A DNA stretch of 33,890 nt, taken from contig CAMJPH010000021.1 in assembly GCA_946407715.1 (NCBI GenBank), positions 1 to 33,890 on the forward strand. Reading direction: 5' to 3'. Shown in pieces: positions 1 through 8,442 of this stretch. The stretch comes from an uncultured Bacteroidales bacterium (GTDB lineage: Bacteria; Bacteroidota; Bacteroidia; Bacteroidales; WCHB1-69). The notes beneath the pieces are model-generated. The model saw nothing but the letters and a program-made list of their open reading frames with translations, was not told the DNA's origin and did not search any database. The position numbers and the translations under genes were made by a program. How positions within the stretch are numbered: the stretch's first letter is position 1; the number at the start of each line of letters is the position of its first letter.

Positions 1-730
1 CGATGGCGAGCCAGTAGGCCGTGACATCGTAAGTCTTGAGTGCCAGCGGGTCGCCCGCGACGGCCATCTCGCCCACATCCTTGCAGGTGAGTTCGCTGCC
101 AGAGAAGTTGTCCCGCAAGTCTCCTTTGGCCGCCAATTCCTTGTAGGTCTGACAGATACCGCGCGCCGAGGCGTACATCTCCATACAGCCCTTGCGACCG
201 CAGCTGCAGAGTCGGTCGCTGAGCGGGTTGACGATGGCGTGTCCGAGTTCGCCGGCCATGCAGCCGTGACCGTGGATAAGGCGGCCATCGACGAAGATGC
301 CGCTGCCGACACCCGTGCCGAGGGTGATGGTCACGAAATGCTGCATCAGCTTCGCGCCACCGTAGATGTGCTCACCGAGGGCAGCAGCATCCGCGTCGTT
401 GGAGAGCGTCACCGGGATGTTCAGCATCCGCTGCAGCATCTCACATATCGGGATCTCCTTCTTCATCCGCAGGTTGGCGGTGTCCGCCCCGATGCAGCCC
501 GTGTCGAAATGGGCATTGGGGGCGCCGATGCCCACACCCGCGACTTCCGTGAGACCGTTCTCCGACAGCATCGCACGGATAGCGCCGGCCATATCAAGGA
601 TGTAAGGATGGTGGTCTTCGTATTCGGCAGTCTTCAAGATCTTGTGTTGCAGCACTTTGCCGTCCGGATTCACCAATGCGATATCCGTGTTTGTGCCGCC
701 TATGTCAATGCCTATGGCAAGATTGTTCAT
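1..730 (-). CDS. ROK family sugar kinase (glucokinase-like), 3' end cut by window edge
   Basis: The first 243 residues are visible, reading leftward from an ATG at 730. The N-terminus has the ATP-binding pattern IGIDIGGTNTDIALV (residues 6-20). The catalytic Asp is in SNDADAAALGEH (D112), a GTGVGSGIF glycine motif lies near 138-146, and ELGH (161-164) is followed by CSCGRKGC (175-182). That Cys/His set is the zinc site that defines ROK kinases. ROK proteins of this kind phosphorylate glucose or related hexoses in the cytoplasm. There is no N-terminal helix-turn-helix, so it is an enzyme and not a ROK repressor. The substrate could also be fructose, mannose or an amino sugar. A good TAnnTTTG box lies about 30 bp upstream of the start. 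Confidence 0.9.
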   Translation of the reverse strand, partial: MNNLAIGIDIGGTNTDIALVNPDGKVLQHKILKTAEYEDHHPYILDMAGAIRAMLSENGLTEVAGVGIGAPNAHFDTGCIGADTANLRMKKEIPICEMLQRMLNIPVTLSNDADAAALGEHIYGGAKLMQHFVTITLGTGVGSGIFVDGRLIHGHGCMAGELGHAIVNPLSDRLCSCGRKGCMEMYASARGICQTYKELAAKGDLRDNFSGSELTCKDVGEMAVAGDPLALKTYDVTAYWLAI

Positions 731-759
731 AATGGGTGGTTCTTAATGATAACAGGGCG

Positions 760-767
760 CAAAAATA
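760..767 (-). promoter_or_regulatory. Promoter -7 box for the ROK kinase
   Basis: On the minus strand this reads TATTTTTG, a match to the Bacteroidota sigma-ABfr -7 consensus TAnnTTTG. It lies 30 bp upstream of the ATG at 730. Confidence 0.65.
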
Positions 768-828
768 CTTCTTTTTCGGATGCGTCTCTCTTTAAATCAA
801 ATCTTTCAATATGTGCCGCCGACTGTCC

Positions 829-883
829 AACTCTGGTCTAACTCTATGGTAACTCTATAGCAACTCTATGCAAACTCTATTCG
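829..883. repeat. Five tandem 11-bp repeats (AACTCT-NNNNN)
   Basis: Five contiguous 11-bp units: AACTCTGGTCT, AACTCTATGGT, AACTCTATAGC, AACTCTATGCA and AACTCTATTCG. The first six bases are invariant and AACTCTAT is kept in four units. The period is close to one helical turn. The array lies between the divergent ROK kinase and lipoprotein genes, upstream of both promoters. It may be a binding array for a regulator or a simple repeat. Confidence 0.8.
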
Positions 884-1068
884 AATTATACCTCTTCTTT
901 AATTTTGTGCAACTTTATTCTCTACTGTATTGTATGTTTGGCGTAGTTTTCATAGTGTTCACTGATTCAGGTTGTCACTTTTACGTCTTGCGACTGATCT
1001 GGGTTGACGGGGTCACCTTCTCCGTACAAAGAGTGGTTTCGAACCAATCTTGGTGTTTCAAAAAATCT

Positions 1069-1076
1069 TATTTTTG
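1069..1076 (+). promoter_or_regulatory. Promoter -7 box for the lipoprotein gene
   Basis: TATTTTTG matches TAnnTTTG and lies 16 bp before the chosen ATG at 1093. It supports that start over the more upstream in-frame ATG at 868. Confidence 0.6.
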
Positions 1077-1092
1077 CCGAAAAATCACCGAG

Positions 1093-2106
1093 ATGAAATG
1101 TACAAATTCCAAATGTAAAGGAACAATCCCTATTTGTTGCTGTTGTTTTTCACTTTTAGCGACTCTTTGCTTGCTTTTATCTTCTTGTGGCCCAAAGGAT
1201 GTTAAAGCTCCCCGCCAAGAAAACAATCGCTCTTGCGTTCACACTTTGGTCGAGTTGGATTCTGTTTCAAAAAACACATTGGACTCGCTTCTTGTGAGAG
1301 TTCATACGTTTTATGCTGACAACTGTTTCAAGTCCTCAAATCTAAACTGGCAATTCGATATGGCCAACCATTTCGTTGACACCGTTATGAGGGTATACGG
1401 AGAACTTGCAGGCAATCCGGACACACCAACAGACGCCGAAACCCAAAGAGAGAAAATATGGCAGGATTTTTCCAATCAGGGATGGACCAGCAATGTCACC
1501 ACTTATGAGATGATTCAGGAAGCGTCTTACCATAACGCTTGTGTATATGTCAGTTATCTGTTGACTCTGAAACAGCTTTGGGAATCATGTGAGAATGAAA
1601 AATCACGAAATCTTTTGGTCAAAGAGGTAGGGCTGCAACAACGCATGGTAGAGAAGCTGTCAACTGTTATGTCCACTATTAGCGGTTCGGAGTGGAGCGA
1701 TCACTTGACCATGAACGACATATCAGCGACCGGCAGTTTTGGCAAAATATGGACGGCTTCGGGCCGGTTATTTCAGAACGATTTCAATTTGTTCAAGAAA
1801 GACGAGTTTACCGGCTATGTCAGACCATTGCCGGCAAAACGGTTCCTGCTCGATTGCATCAAAACAGAAATCGACAGCCACAAAGATTACGAATATTACG
1901 ACGAACACGAGAGAGCGAACATGCTGAAGGCCGTGAACACGGCACAGCAGCATATTAACGAATTGGATAAGATTATTGACGAATGGTTGTCAGTACGTTC
2001 ACAGTGGATTGAGGAGATAACACACGACTATCAACGGCGCGCCTATAACGGGAATGGGGCAGAATTCCTCATAGAATTAGCGAATGCTGTCTCACCGGAA
2101 ATGTAA
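1093..2106 (+). CDS. Putative lipoprotein of unknown function
   Basis: The open frame extends upstream to 868, but the ATG at 1093 is preferred. It gives 337 residues beginning with a signal peptide, a cysteine-rich hydrophobic stretch (ICCCCFSLLATLCLLLSSC) ending in a lipobox-like LSSC at about residue 32, and a promoter box sits just before it. The mature part is soluble and largely helical with several aromatic-rich stretches. A helical C-terminal segment (around TAQQHINELDKIIDEWL) could form a coiled coil. I recognise no family. It is probably anchored in the outer or inner membrane facing the periplasm. It is monocistronic, with a pseudogene scar on its 3' side. Confidence 0.75.
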   Translation: MKCTNSKCKGTIPICCCCFSLLATLCLLLSSCGPKDVKAPRQENNRSCVHTLVELDSVSKNTLDSLLVRVHTFYADNCFKSSNLNWQFDMANHFVDTVMRVYGELAGNPDTPTDAETQREKIWQDFSNQGWTSNVTTYEMIQEASYHNACVYVSYLLTLKQLWESCENEKSRNLLVKEVGLQQRMVEKLSTVMSTISGSEWSDHLTMNDISATGSFGKIWTASGRLFQNDFNLFKKDEFTGYVRPLPAKRFLLDCIKTEIDSHKDYEYYDEHERANMLKAVNTAQQHINELDKIIDEWLSVRSQWIEEITHDYQRRAYNGNGAEFLIELANAVSPEM

Positions 2107-2303
2107 CAACTGGAAGAACTATGCTTTTGACAAGGGTGGGCAATCGAAGAGGGACAAAAGTTTAGTGTTTCCCCTTTTCTTTGGATAGTTCTTCTTTTCT
2201 CAACACAACCACTTTTCAGAGAAGAGGCCATCGGGGCAGTCCCTTCGGATTGAAAAGTCAATTTATTATTTCCGTTCGGCAAAAATACACTTTTTCTCAT
2301 CGT

Positions 2304-2396
2304 TCATGACACTTCCTTGTATACTTCTTCAGGAGTCTGGTAGTCAAAACTCGGGTACAGCCCTTTAGTTTCAAGCCAGCTCATCAGCTCAACAGT
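2304..2396 (-). pseudogene. Remnant of an IS3-family transposase C-terminus
   Basis: Read on the minus strand, the last residues before a TGA at 2304-2306 are YPSFDYQTPEEVYKEVS. This resembles the (L/F)DYQTPxEVY ending of IS3-group OrfB integrases. Only about 30 residues remain, and an in-frame stop sits just upstream (2397-2399). No terminal inverted repeats were recognised, so this is a deletion scar and not an intact element. Confidence 0.45.
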
Positions 2397-2790
2397 TCAC
2401 CCCCTTCAAATCAGGTTGTTTGTGCAGAGCAACTCCGCTGCCATAGATCTTGACGCTCCACGCTTTTCTCTTGTTGATACTATTCGGGGTCCAATAAGCA
2501 GCAAAGGCATAGGCTCCATAATGTCTTCCGTCAAAATACGGCCACGGAAAAGCGGAGAATCCTGTGGCATTGTTGGTAGAAGCAGGTTCGTAGCCTACCA
2601 CATGTTCTTTCTTACCGAGATATTTCCCATACTCGTGTCAGTCAGGCCATTGAGTCGAGCTGAGGGCTTTTGCTATGTTTTTCGGGTTCTTCCCTTTCAC
2701 ACAAACGCCATCCACGCCCAAGTAAGCCTCTAACTCATTCCAGTCCTGCTTGGTGGCCACGTGCCAACCTACAACAAGGTTAATAACAAA
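2389..2790 (-). pseudogene. Broken FISUMP-domain (Fibrobacter major paralogous domain) gene fragment
   Basis: The minus strand encodes GWHVATKQDWNELEAYLG near 2775-2720, then an in-frame TGA (2638-2640), then the same frame continues with NNATGFSAFP and a GAYAFAAYWTPNSINKRKAW stretch to a stop at 2389-2391. GWHVPTxxEWNELExYLG followed by ATGFSALPGG and a YWTATE-like block is the pattern of the FISUMP domain, found in secreted or surface Bacteroidota and Fibrobacter proteins. There is no start codon or signal peptide, and the beginning of the domain is missing. It is a dead remnant whose 3' end abuts the IS3 scar. The rest of 2107-2870 shows nothing recognisable. Confidence 0.65.
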
Positions 2791-2873
2791 AGTGCGGTGA
2801 TAGTGGTGGTTAATTACAAAAATTTATCTCAACACATATAGGAATATCAACAATTACTTATTCAGTCAAAGAA

Positions 2874-3588
2874 TCAATCATACAATTGGTTACGAATCCA
2901 GCGATTATCGTTTTCTTCCACTAACACCCACTCCATAATCTGGCCAACAGCGGCTGGAATAATTCTTCCGTTTTCATCTCTTGCTGGAAGAATAAAAGTA
3001 ATATTACCTTCCCCTGTATTAAGCCTATAGCTTTCAATAGGCTCCCCGCAATCATCAACACCATAATAATTTAACATACCCAACTCTGACACATCTTCAG
3101 CATCAAGAATTAGCAATCCGACGAGTTTCTCTTTGTGTGTGACACCTATATTTTGCGGCTTTAACAATACAACACTTTTTTCTATAGAGTTTGGCAACTG
3201 CGTTTCCGCATTAACAAACAAAAACAGCCCCAAAGTCTTTTGAACATCAACGTCACCATGAGATAGGATGTCTTTTAAGACGTAACTTCCACCAACATCC
3301 ATATAATCACCTTTGCTCAACAACAATCGATCTTCAGCTCCATATTGGTAAAGCCATTGTGGATTCAGAGCAATCATCGCGGCTTCCCTGATGTTTTGTA
3401 AAGCACTTCATTGCATAGAGTTTTCCCGAGGTGGGGTTCTGCATCTTGAACACCACGGCAAAGTTGCCGCTGGTCATCACAGGTGTGCCGTCTTCGTTCA
3501 GCACAGGCTGGAGATAGTTCAGTTGATCAAAGTTGTCCTCCGCAGAAAGGATAGCGGAGACGTATTCGGATATTAGAGGGTAGTTCAT
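2874..3588 (-). pseudogene. Collapsed third copy of the protein kinase gene (catalytic core deleted)
   Basis: From an ATG at 3588 the product starts MNYPLISEYVSAILSAEDNF, identical to the start of the neighbouring kinase-LRR protein, and runs through the glycine loop SGNFAVVFKM and the AMKCF lysine strand. It then leaves frame near 3380. A second frame (3377 to 2874) resumes at NPQWLYQYGAEDRLLL, matching the region just after the kinase domain of the neighbour (NPEWFYRYGSTDRLLL). About 165 residues containing the catalytic HGD and DYD motifs are missing. The C-terminal part (about 100 residues ending NDNRWIRNQLYD) is not LRR and was probably a different sensor or effector tail. It lies last in the leftward operon, 49 bp after the intact kinase. 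Confidence 0.8.
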
Positions 3589-3600
3589 AACTGTGATTAT
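3442..3600. repeat. 159-bp direct repeat, copy 1 (5' end of kinase pseudogene)
   Basis: By eye this stretch matches 7031-7189 with only about three mismatches. It covers the start codon, the first 49 codons and about 12 bp of leader. Identity ends sharply on both sides, which points to recent duplication or gene conversion of the kinase N-terminus. Confidence 0.85.
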
Positions 3601-3637
3601 TATGGACTTTGTAAAATATCTGCTCAAAAAAGGGCTT

Positions 3638-6600
3638 CTACTCATTGTCCTTCTCAACAACAAGTATCCACAGATCCTCTGGAAACATCGTCAAAAATCT
3701 ATCTTTTTCCCCTATTGGTACAAAGATCTCCTCTAATTGATAACAAGACAAAAAGACGCCCTCCCCTACACTTTCGACAGAGGCTGGGAAAGATATTGAT
3801 TTTAGTCTCTCACAACCACGAAACACGCCATGTCCTATTATTCTAACGCCTTCTCCTATCACAACAGAAAGAATGTTTTTACAATCTTTAAAAGTATTAC
3901 TCCCTATTCTTTTAACATTCCCAGGAATGTACAAAGATGTTATTCCATTGCAACCTTGAAATGCACCTATTTCATCGTACCTGTCTCCGAAAGAAGAGCC
4001 AACCTCTTCAACAGACTTAGGCAAATCAACTATATGTAAATTTTCATTATTTGCAAATGCCCCGGGCCTTATATATTTTACTGATTTCGGGAAAACTATT
4101 GTTTGAATATCACAATCTTCAAATACGGATTTTTCTATTGTCCGCACACCTTCTGACAACACAACAGAAGTCAATTGTTTGCACCCTTTGAATACTTTCT
4201 CTTGAATATGAGAAATACTTCCTGGAATAACAATAGATTGCAAGCTATTACAGTTTTCAAAGGCAGAGTCCCAAACTTCCTCAACGCCTTCTTCTATTTT
4301 AACTGACACTAAATTTCTACAATTCGCAAAAGAATTCGGTCCAATTCTTTTTACATTATTTGGAATTCTAATTGATTTTAATTTTACGCACCATTCAAAA
4401 GCTCCTTTAGATACGAAATAATCTTTTTGGTACGATTTCAGATCCAAACTGACCCAACCCTCTACCCATGTCCCCAACGTGTGAACAGAAGTTGGAATAT
4501 TTATCAATTCCAAACTCCAGCATCCTGCAAAAGCACCTGAAGAGATGTACTCAATATTGCTTGGTAGAACTATATTTTGCAATTCTCGACAACACCTGAA
4601 GGAACCATCCCCCATCTTCTTAACGCTATTTGGCAATTCCAATTCAGAAAGCGCCGTACAGCCAGCGAAAGCCCAATCTCCAATACTCGATGTCCCTTCG
4701 GGAATATCAATTGACTCCAAATTTTTGCAATCATAAAAGGCGTAGTCACCTATAATCTCTAAGCCTTCATGCAATTCTACGGTGTCTACATTTTCGCAGG
4801 ATGCAAATGCTTTTTTTTCTATTTTTTTCACACTCTGTGGAATAGAAATATAAGACAAGTTCTTACATCCTTCAAATACTGATTGCTCAATTCGATCAAT
4901 TCCTTCCGGCAAATCTATTGATTGTAAACATTCGCATCGCGCGAATGCACAATTTTCTATTTTTGTCACGCCGTCTGGTATGTTTATAGAATAAAGTTCT
5001 TTGCAATTAATGAAAGCGCCACTTTCAATAACTCGGACAGAATCAGGCAAGAAAATCTCTTTTAATTCCTTACATTCCGCAAAAGATCGAAAACCTATAT
5101 TTTCAATAGTGGATGGTAAAACAATGCGATCTTGCTCAGAAAGACACATCTGCAGTTTCCTTGCGTCGCCACTCAACAACAGCAGGTGAGAAGGCTCGCT
5201 ACTAACAATTGGACCATATCCTTTCTCTACGAATAACGATGAACGATAATCAATCTTACGGACACGATAGTCTTCATCATCATCAAAGACAGAATTCTCT
5301 CGAAATAACCGACATCCGTCAAACACGCCAAGTCCGACATAATCCACACTTTTATTAATATAAACATATTTTAATGAGGTGCAATCCTTAAAGGCACTAT
5401 CGGCAATAACCAATACACTGCATAAATGAATACTACTTAACGATTTACAATTTGCAAAAGCGCATTCCCCGATGTATCTCACTCGTTCAAAATCTACACA
5501 GCCCCAACAATCTTCAGAGGCAGTCTTTAAAGCCTTGCAATCAAAAAAAGCTTTAGCGCCTATATGTGACACTCTTTTTCCAAGAGGATGGATGGACTTT
5601 AATCTATCACAACCCTCAAATGCAGAATTCCCAATCACAACGTCAATATCTGTTGGTTCTTCCTCGCAGCAATCTTCACTCCCAACAAACAAAAGATGCT
5701 TGCAATTAAAAAAGGCCTTTTCTCCAACATATTCAACCCCATCGCCCCAAAAATCGCAAGATGTTAATGAAAAACAATTTTGAAAAGCAAAATTCCCGAT
5801 ATATTCCACATATCCGAAATAAATTTCTTTTAAATATAAACAATTCTGAAAGGCAGAATCACCAACGTATATCACATCTTCAAATGAAATTGTTTCAAGC
5901 TTACAACAATTGGCAAATGCAGATGTACCGATAAAATATAAATGACCTTGAATCTCTATTTCTTCCAATTTACTGCATTCGCAAAAGGACCTTCTACCAA
6001 CATGGGTCAAACTTCTAGGAAATGTCACGTGTCGTAATTTAGAATTATTGCTAAAGGCATCGTCACATATTATCACTGTACCTTCAGGAACTCTATACGA
6101 TATTAAATCCTCGTCCCCCTTCAAGAGACGCTTGCCATCACTGCTGAAAAGGCAGCCATATTCGTCTTGAACACCACACCGAATGTCGTCTTCAGTCACT
6201 TTCGTAAACAACATTTCATTAGAGTAACTAACCTTATCTTTTGAATAAGAGATTTTTAATAGGTCCATCGGCATGCCCGTCAAATTGTTTCTTGCTAATA
6301 CGAAATAAAAAACATTTAACAACTTATTCAAGGTAGTATCCCCTTTGGTGGTCAAAACCTCAATGCACTCACTTTTTGCCACTGTCCTGTAATCTTTTTC
6401 ACCCAATAACAGTCGATCCGTTGATCCATAACGATAAAACCATTCTGGATTATAAGCTATGGCTACTAGTGACAGCAATATGCTTACTGCGGGAAAATCG
6501 TCAATGTGTTCGTCAAAATCCTTTTCTGTTCGAAAAGGATGGCGATAATCGGGAGAACCCAGTTCTCTGGCCTTCTGTCCTTTCATCGCTGGTACATACA

Positions 6601-7177
6601 TTCCATCGTAATCCACCAAAACCATCGAGCCATCATCTCTTACCAAAATATTATCAGGCTTTAGGTCGCCATGAGCGAAAGGTTGTGGAAGAAGCCATTG
6701 CATCAAGGAACTAAACTCTCTGGCCAACATCTCCCTATCAAAACGATTATCCAAATGCTCTCGTAAGTATCTATCCAATGTAGAACCATTTTCCCAATCC
6801 ATCAACAGAACAGGGAACTCCGTCTCGTCCGTCTGGCCAGTATCCACAAACAATTCTTTTTCAAAGAATTGAATCGAGGTGAGTTTTCTGTTCCAAGTAA
6901 AGTACGAAGTACAGTACGAAATTGATGCTTTATTGAGCTCTTCCGCAATAAGTTTATATGCCTCAGCTCGACCTTCCTGCTCTTTAATGAAGCACTTTAC
7001 GGCGTGAAACCGCCCGTTTCGAGAATCTTTCATCTTGAACACCACGGCGAAGTTACCGCTGGTCATCACAGGTGTGCCGTCTTCGTTCAGCACAGGCTGG
7101 AGATAGTTCAGTTGATCAAAGTTGTCCTCCGCAGAAAGGATAGCGGAGACGTATTCGGATATTAGAGGGTAGTTCAT
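3638..7177 (-). CDS. Protein kinase with about 30 BspA-type leucine-rich repeats
   Basis: A 1179-residue cytoplasmic protein with no signal peptide or membrane segment. Residues 1-250 form a Hanks-type Ser/Thr kinase: loop SGNFAVVFK (40-48), catalytic lysine in AVKCF (K61), catalytic loop HGDLKPDN (169-176, Gly replacing the usual Arg) and a DYD metal motif (189-191) in place of DFG. A linker follows. From about 370 to 1165 there are roughly 30 LRR_5 (BspA/TpLRR) repeats of 23-24 residues with the signature LxxIxIPxSVxxIGxxAFxxCxx. This LRR type is usually found on surface proteins, so a kinase-linked cytoplasmic array suggests an intracellular recognition domain. The gene lies 8 bp downstream of the HAD-protease gene and is AT-rich relative to the core genes. 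The function as a phosphorylating sensor is inferred. Confidence 0.85.
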   Translation of the reverse strand: MNYPLISEYVSAILSAEDNFDQLNYLQPVLNEDGTPVMTSGNFAVVFKMKDSRNGRFHAVKCFIKEQEGRAEAYKLIAEELNKASISYCTSYFTWNRKLTSIQFFEKELFVDTGQTDETEFPVLLMDWENGSTLDRYLREHLDNRFDREMLAREFSSLMQWLLPQPFAHGDLKPDNILVRDDGSMVLVDYDGMYVPAMKGQKARELGSPDYRHPFRTEKDFDEHIDDFPAVSILLSLVAIAYNPEWFYRYGSTDRLLLGEKDYRTVAKSECIEVLTTKGDTTLNKLLNVFYFVLARNNLTGMPMDLLKISYSKDKVSYSNEMLFTKVTEDDIRCGVQDEYGCLFSSDGKRLLKGDEDLISYRVPEGTVIICDDAFSNNSKLRHVTFPRSLTHVGRRSFCECSKLEEIEIQGHLYFIGTSAFANCCKLETISFEDVIYVGDSAFQNCLYLKEIYFGYVEYIGNFAFQNCFSLTSCDFWGDGVEYVGEKAFFNCKHLLFVGSEDCCEEEPTDIDVVIGNSAFEGCDRLKSIHPLGKRVSHIGAKAFFDCKALKTASEDCWGCVDFERVRYIGECAFANCKSLSSIHLCSVLVIADSAFKDCTSLKYVYINKSVDYVGLGVFDGCRLFRENSVFDDDEDYRVRKIDYRSSLFVEKGYGPIVSSEPSHLLLLSGDARKLQMCLSEQDRIVLPSTIENIGFRSFAECKELKEIFLPDSVRVIESGAFINCKELYSINIPDGVTKIENCAFARCECLQSIDLPEGIDRIEQSVFEGCKNLSYISIPQSVKKIEKKAFASCENVDTVELHEGLEIIGDYAFYDCKNLESIDIPEGTSSIGDWAFAGCTALSELELPNSVKKMGDGSFRCCRELQNIVLPSNIEYISSGAFAGCWSLELINIPTSVHTLGTWVEGWVSLDLKSYQKDYFVSKGAFEWCVKLKSIRIPNNVKRIGPNSFANCRNLVSVKIEEGVEEVWDSAFENCNSLQSIVIPGSISHIQEKVFKGCKQLTSVVLSEGVRTIEKSVFEDCDIQTIVFPKSVKYIRPGAFANNENLHIVDLPKSVEEVGSSFGDRYDEIGAFQGCNGITSLYIPGNVKRIGSNTFKDCKNILSVVIGEGVRIIGHGVFRGCERLKSISFPASVESVGEGVFLSCYQLEEIFVPIGEKDRFLTMFPEDLWILVVEKDNE

Positions 7178-7189
7178 AACTGCGATTAT
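7031..7189. repeat. 159-bp direct repeat, copy 2 (5' end of kinase-LRR gene)
   Basis: Partner of 3442-3600. It contains the start of the intact kinase gene and the last codons of the protease gene. Confidence 0.85.
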
Positions 7190-8289
7190 GCTAACATTTG
7201 TAATATTTCACTAATATATCTTGCATCAACAAACTCAAACAATTTGTCATATTGTGCCGATGCGTGCTCTATGCTTTTCCATAAAACACCATACACGATG
7301 TTTTCATTATATAATGGACACCCACTGTTTCCTTCTTTAAAAGGGAAACCACTTTCTCCGATCACTTCGAAATAGTTTATTTCAAAAAATTTTTCATCAA
7401 ATATCCTCACATTATTGAAAGAACGAAAGTACATTTTATCTCTATCCATATCATAATAATAAGCCCTTGATTCAAAAACCATATTGCCCTTAAGTCCACC
7501 CGTATTCAAAACAAAAGGGCTGCCTTTGTGGTTCACTCGAAACACCAACAAATCTTGACTAAACCCTTTCCTGCGTTCACATTTGTGACCATCAAACATA
7601 GCTTCACGTAACTTAATCGAGAACTCTCTATCGTCAAACTTATATTTCAGTTCTTCGCATCTGTTTTCACCTACATTCAGGTTATAAAAAACATGTGCGG
7701 CCGTAATAAGATACTGATCCAATATAAAACCTGTACCCTGTTGTGTCTCTTCATTATTAGTATCTTCCATAATCGGCACAACAAAATCCTCTCTTCGAGG
7801 AAGTACGACATCCTGAAGCTGTCTAAAGGAAGATGCATGACACATACTACCCGATATATCATCGTAATTAACATTCCCGAAATTCGGATCATCATTCATG
7901 TTTTCCACACGACCACAGGTAGTCCAACCTAACTGATTCGGGATTTGAAAATCTGTTCTGATATCTGCAATAAAATAATATTTGCAACCAGGAAACTTCT
8001 CCACATAATGGGAATAACTCTTTTCATCGTAATTAAAGAACACATTGATATTATCAGAAGTAAACCATCGGCCTAATCCAAACGAATCAACAACCTGCTT
8101 TATCCTATCTCCTCCGCCCGAAACAAGGCAAAGATTGCATGCATTGTCTTTTAATTTGTCAAGGAAGGTCCGAGAATCGGTATTAAGTTGAATAGTCTCT
8201 TCAGGAATACCCGAATATACTGATATTCTACCACGTTCATTTCTGTCCAGCAGAACTTCTAAATCAATGCAAACAACTCTCGGTCTCAT
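7186..8289 (-). CDS. HAD-like domain fused to a trypsin-like serine protease
   Basis: A 367-residue two-domain cytoplasmic protein. Residues 1-125 look like a HAD-fold module: VVCIDLEVLL (D9, with E11 where HADs usually have the second Asp), CLVSGGGD (S57) and YFIADIRTD (D109, D113). Residues 165-367 are a trypsin-like domain with GTGFILDQYLITAAHVF (His199), SQDLLVFRV (Asp246) and KEGNSGCPLY (Ser322), so the catalytic triad appears intact. The HAD part may be altered in catalysis because of the Glu substitution. It is the first gene of the leftward operon and stops 8 bp before the kinase-LRR ATG. Trypsin-like modules are known as effectors or activators in bacterial conflict systems. The substrate is unknown. 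Confidence 0.8.
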   Translation of the reverse strand: MRPRVVCIDLEVLLDRNERGRISVYSGIPEETIQLNTDSRTFLDKLKDNACNLCLVSGGGDRIKQVVDSFGLGRWFTSDNINVFFNYDEKSYSHYVEKFPGCKYYFIADIRTDFQIPNQLGWTTCGRVENMNDDPNFGNVNYDDISGSMCHASSFRQLQDVVLPRREDFVVPIMEDTNNEETQQGTGFILDQYLITAAHVFYNLNVGENRCEELKYKFDDREFSIKLREAMFDGHKCERRKGFSQDLLVFRVNHKGSPFVLNTGGLKGNMVFESRAYYYDMDRDKMYFRSFNNVRIFDEKFFEINYFEVIGESGFPFKEGNSGCPLYNENIVYGVLWKSIEHASAQYDKLFEFVDARYISEILQMLA

Positions 8290-8335
8290 AAAAAGCTGTA
8301 TATTCTATTTCTTTCCATTGAAAAAAAACATTCCG

Positions 8336-8343
8336 CAAAAACA
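8336..8343 (-). promoter_or_regulatory. Weak candidate promoter box for the HAD-protease/kinase operon
   Basis: The minus strand reads TGTTTTTG, one mismatch from TAnnTTTG, 47 bp upstream of the ATG at 8289. No better match exists in the 150-bp divergent gap. Confidence 0.3.
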
Positions 8344-8412
8344 CTCAATTTCCAGCTCCGACTCCGCCCCACCACAAAAAAAACTTTCCGACACCCCAAC
8401 CGATAACTTTTG

Positions 8413-8420
8413 TATCTTTG
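8413..8420 (+). promoter_or_regulatory. Promoter -7 box for the kinase-HEPN-NADAR-DarT-PP2C operon
   Basis: TATCTTTG is a perfect TAnnTTTG box ending 22 bp before the ATG at 8443. It excludes upstream in-frame TTG 8410 as the start. It lies in the divergent gap shared with the HAD-protease operon. Confidence 0.7.
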
Positions 8421-8442
8421 CCGTCCAAATTCGACAAAACCT

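Noticed and set aside
239..841. Plus-strand open frame over the ROK kinase
   Set aside because: It is the reverse-strand shadow of the ROK gene, whose frame carries the conserved motifs.
2043..2300. Minus-strand open frame with a TATTTTTG box at 2280-2287
   Set aside because: It overlaps the 3' end of the lipoprotein gene, the box falls inside the frame and the product looks random. The box may be an orphan left by a deletion.
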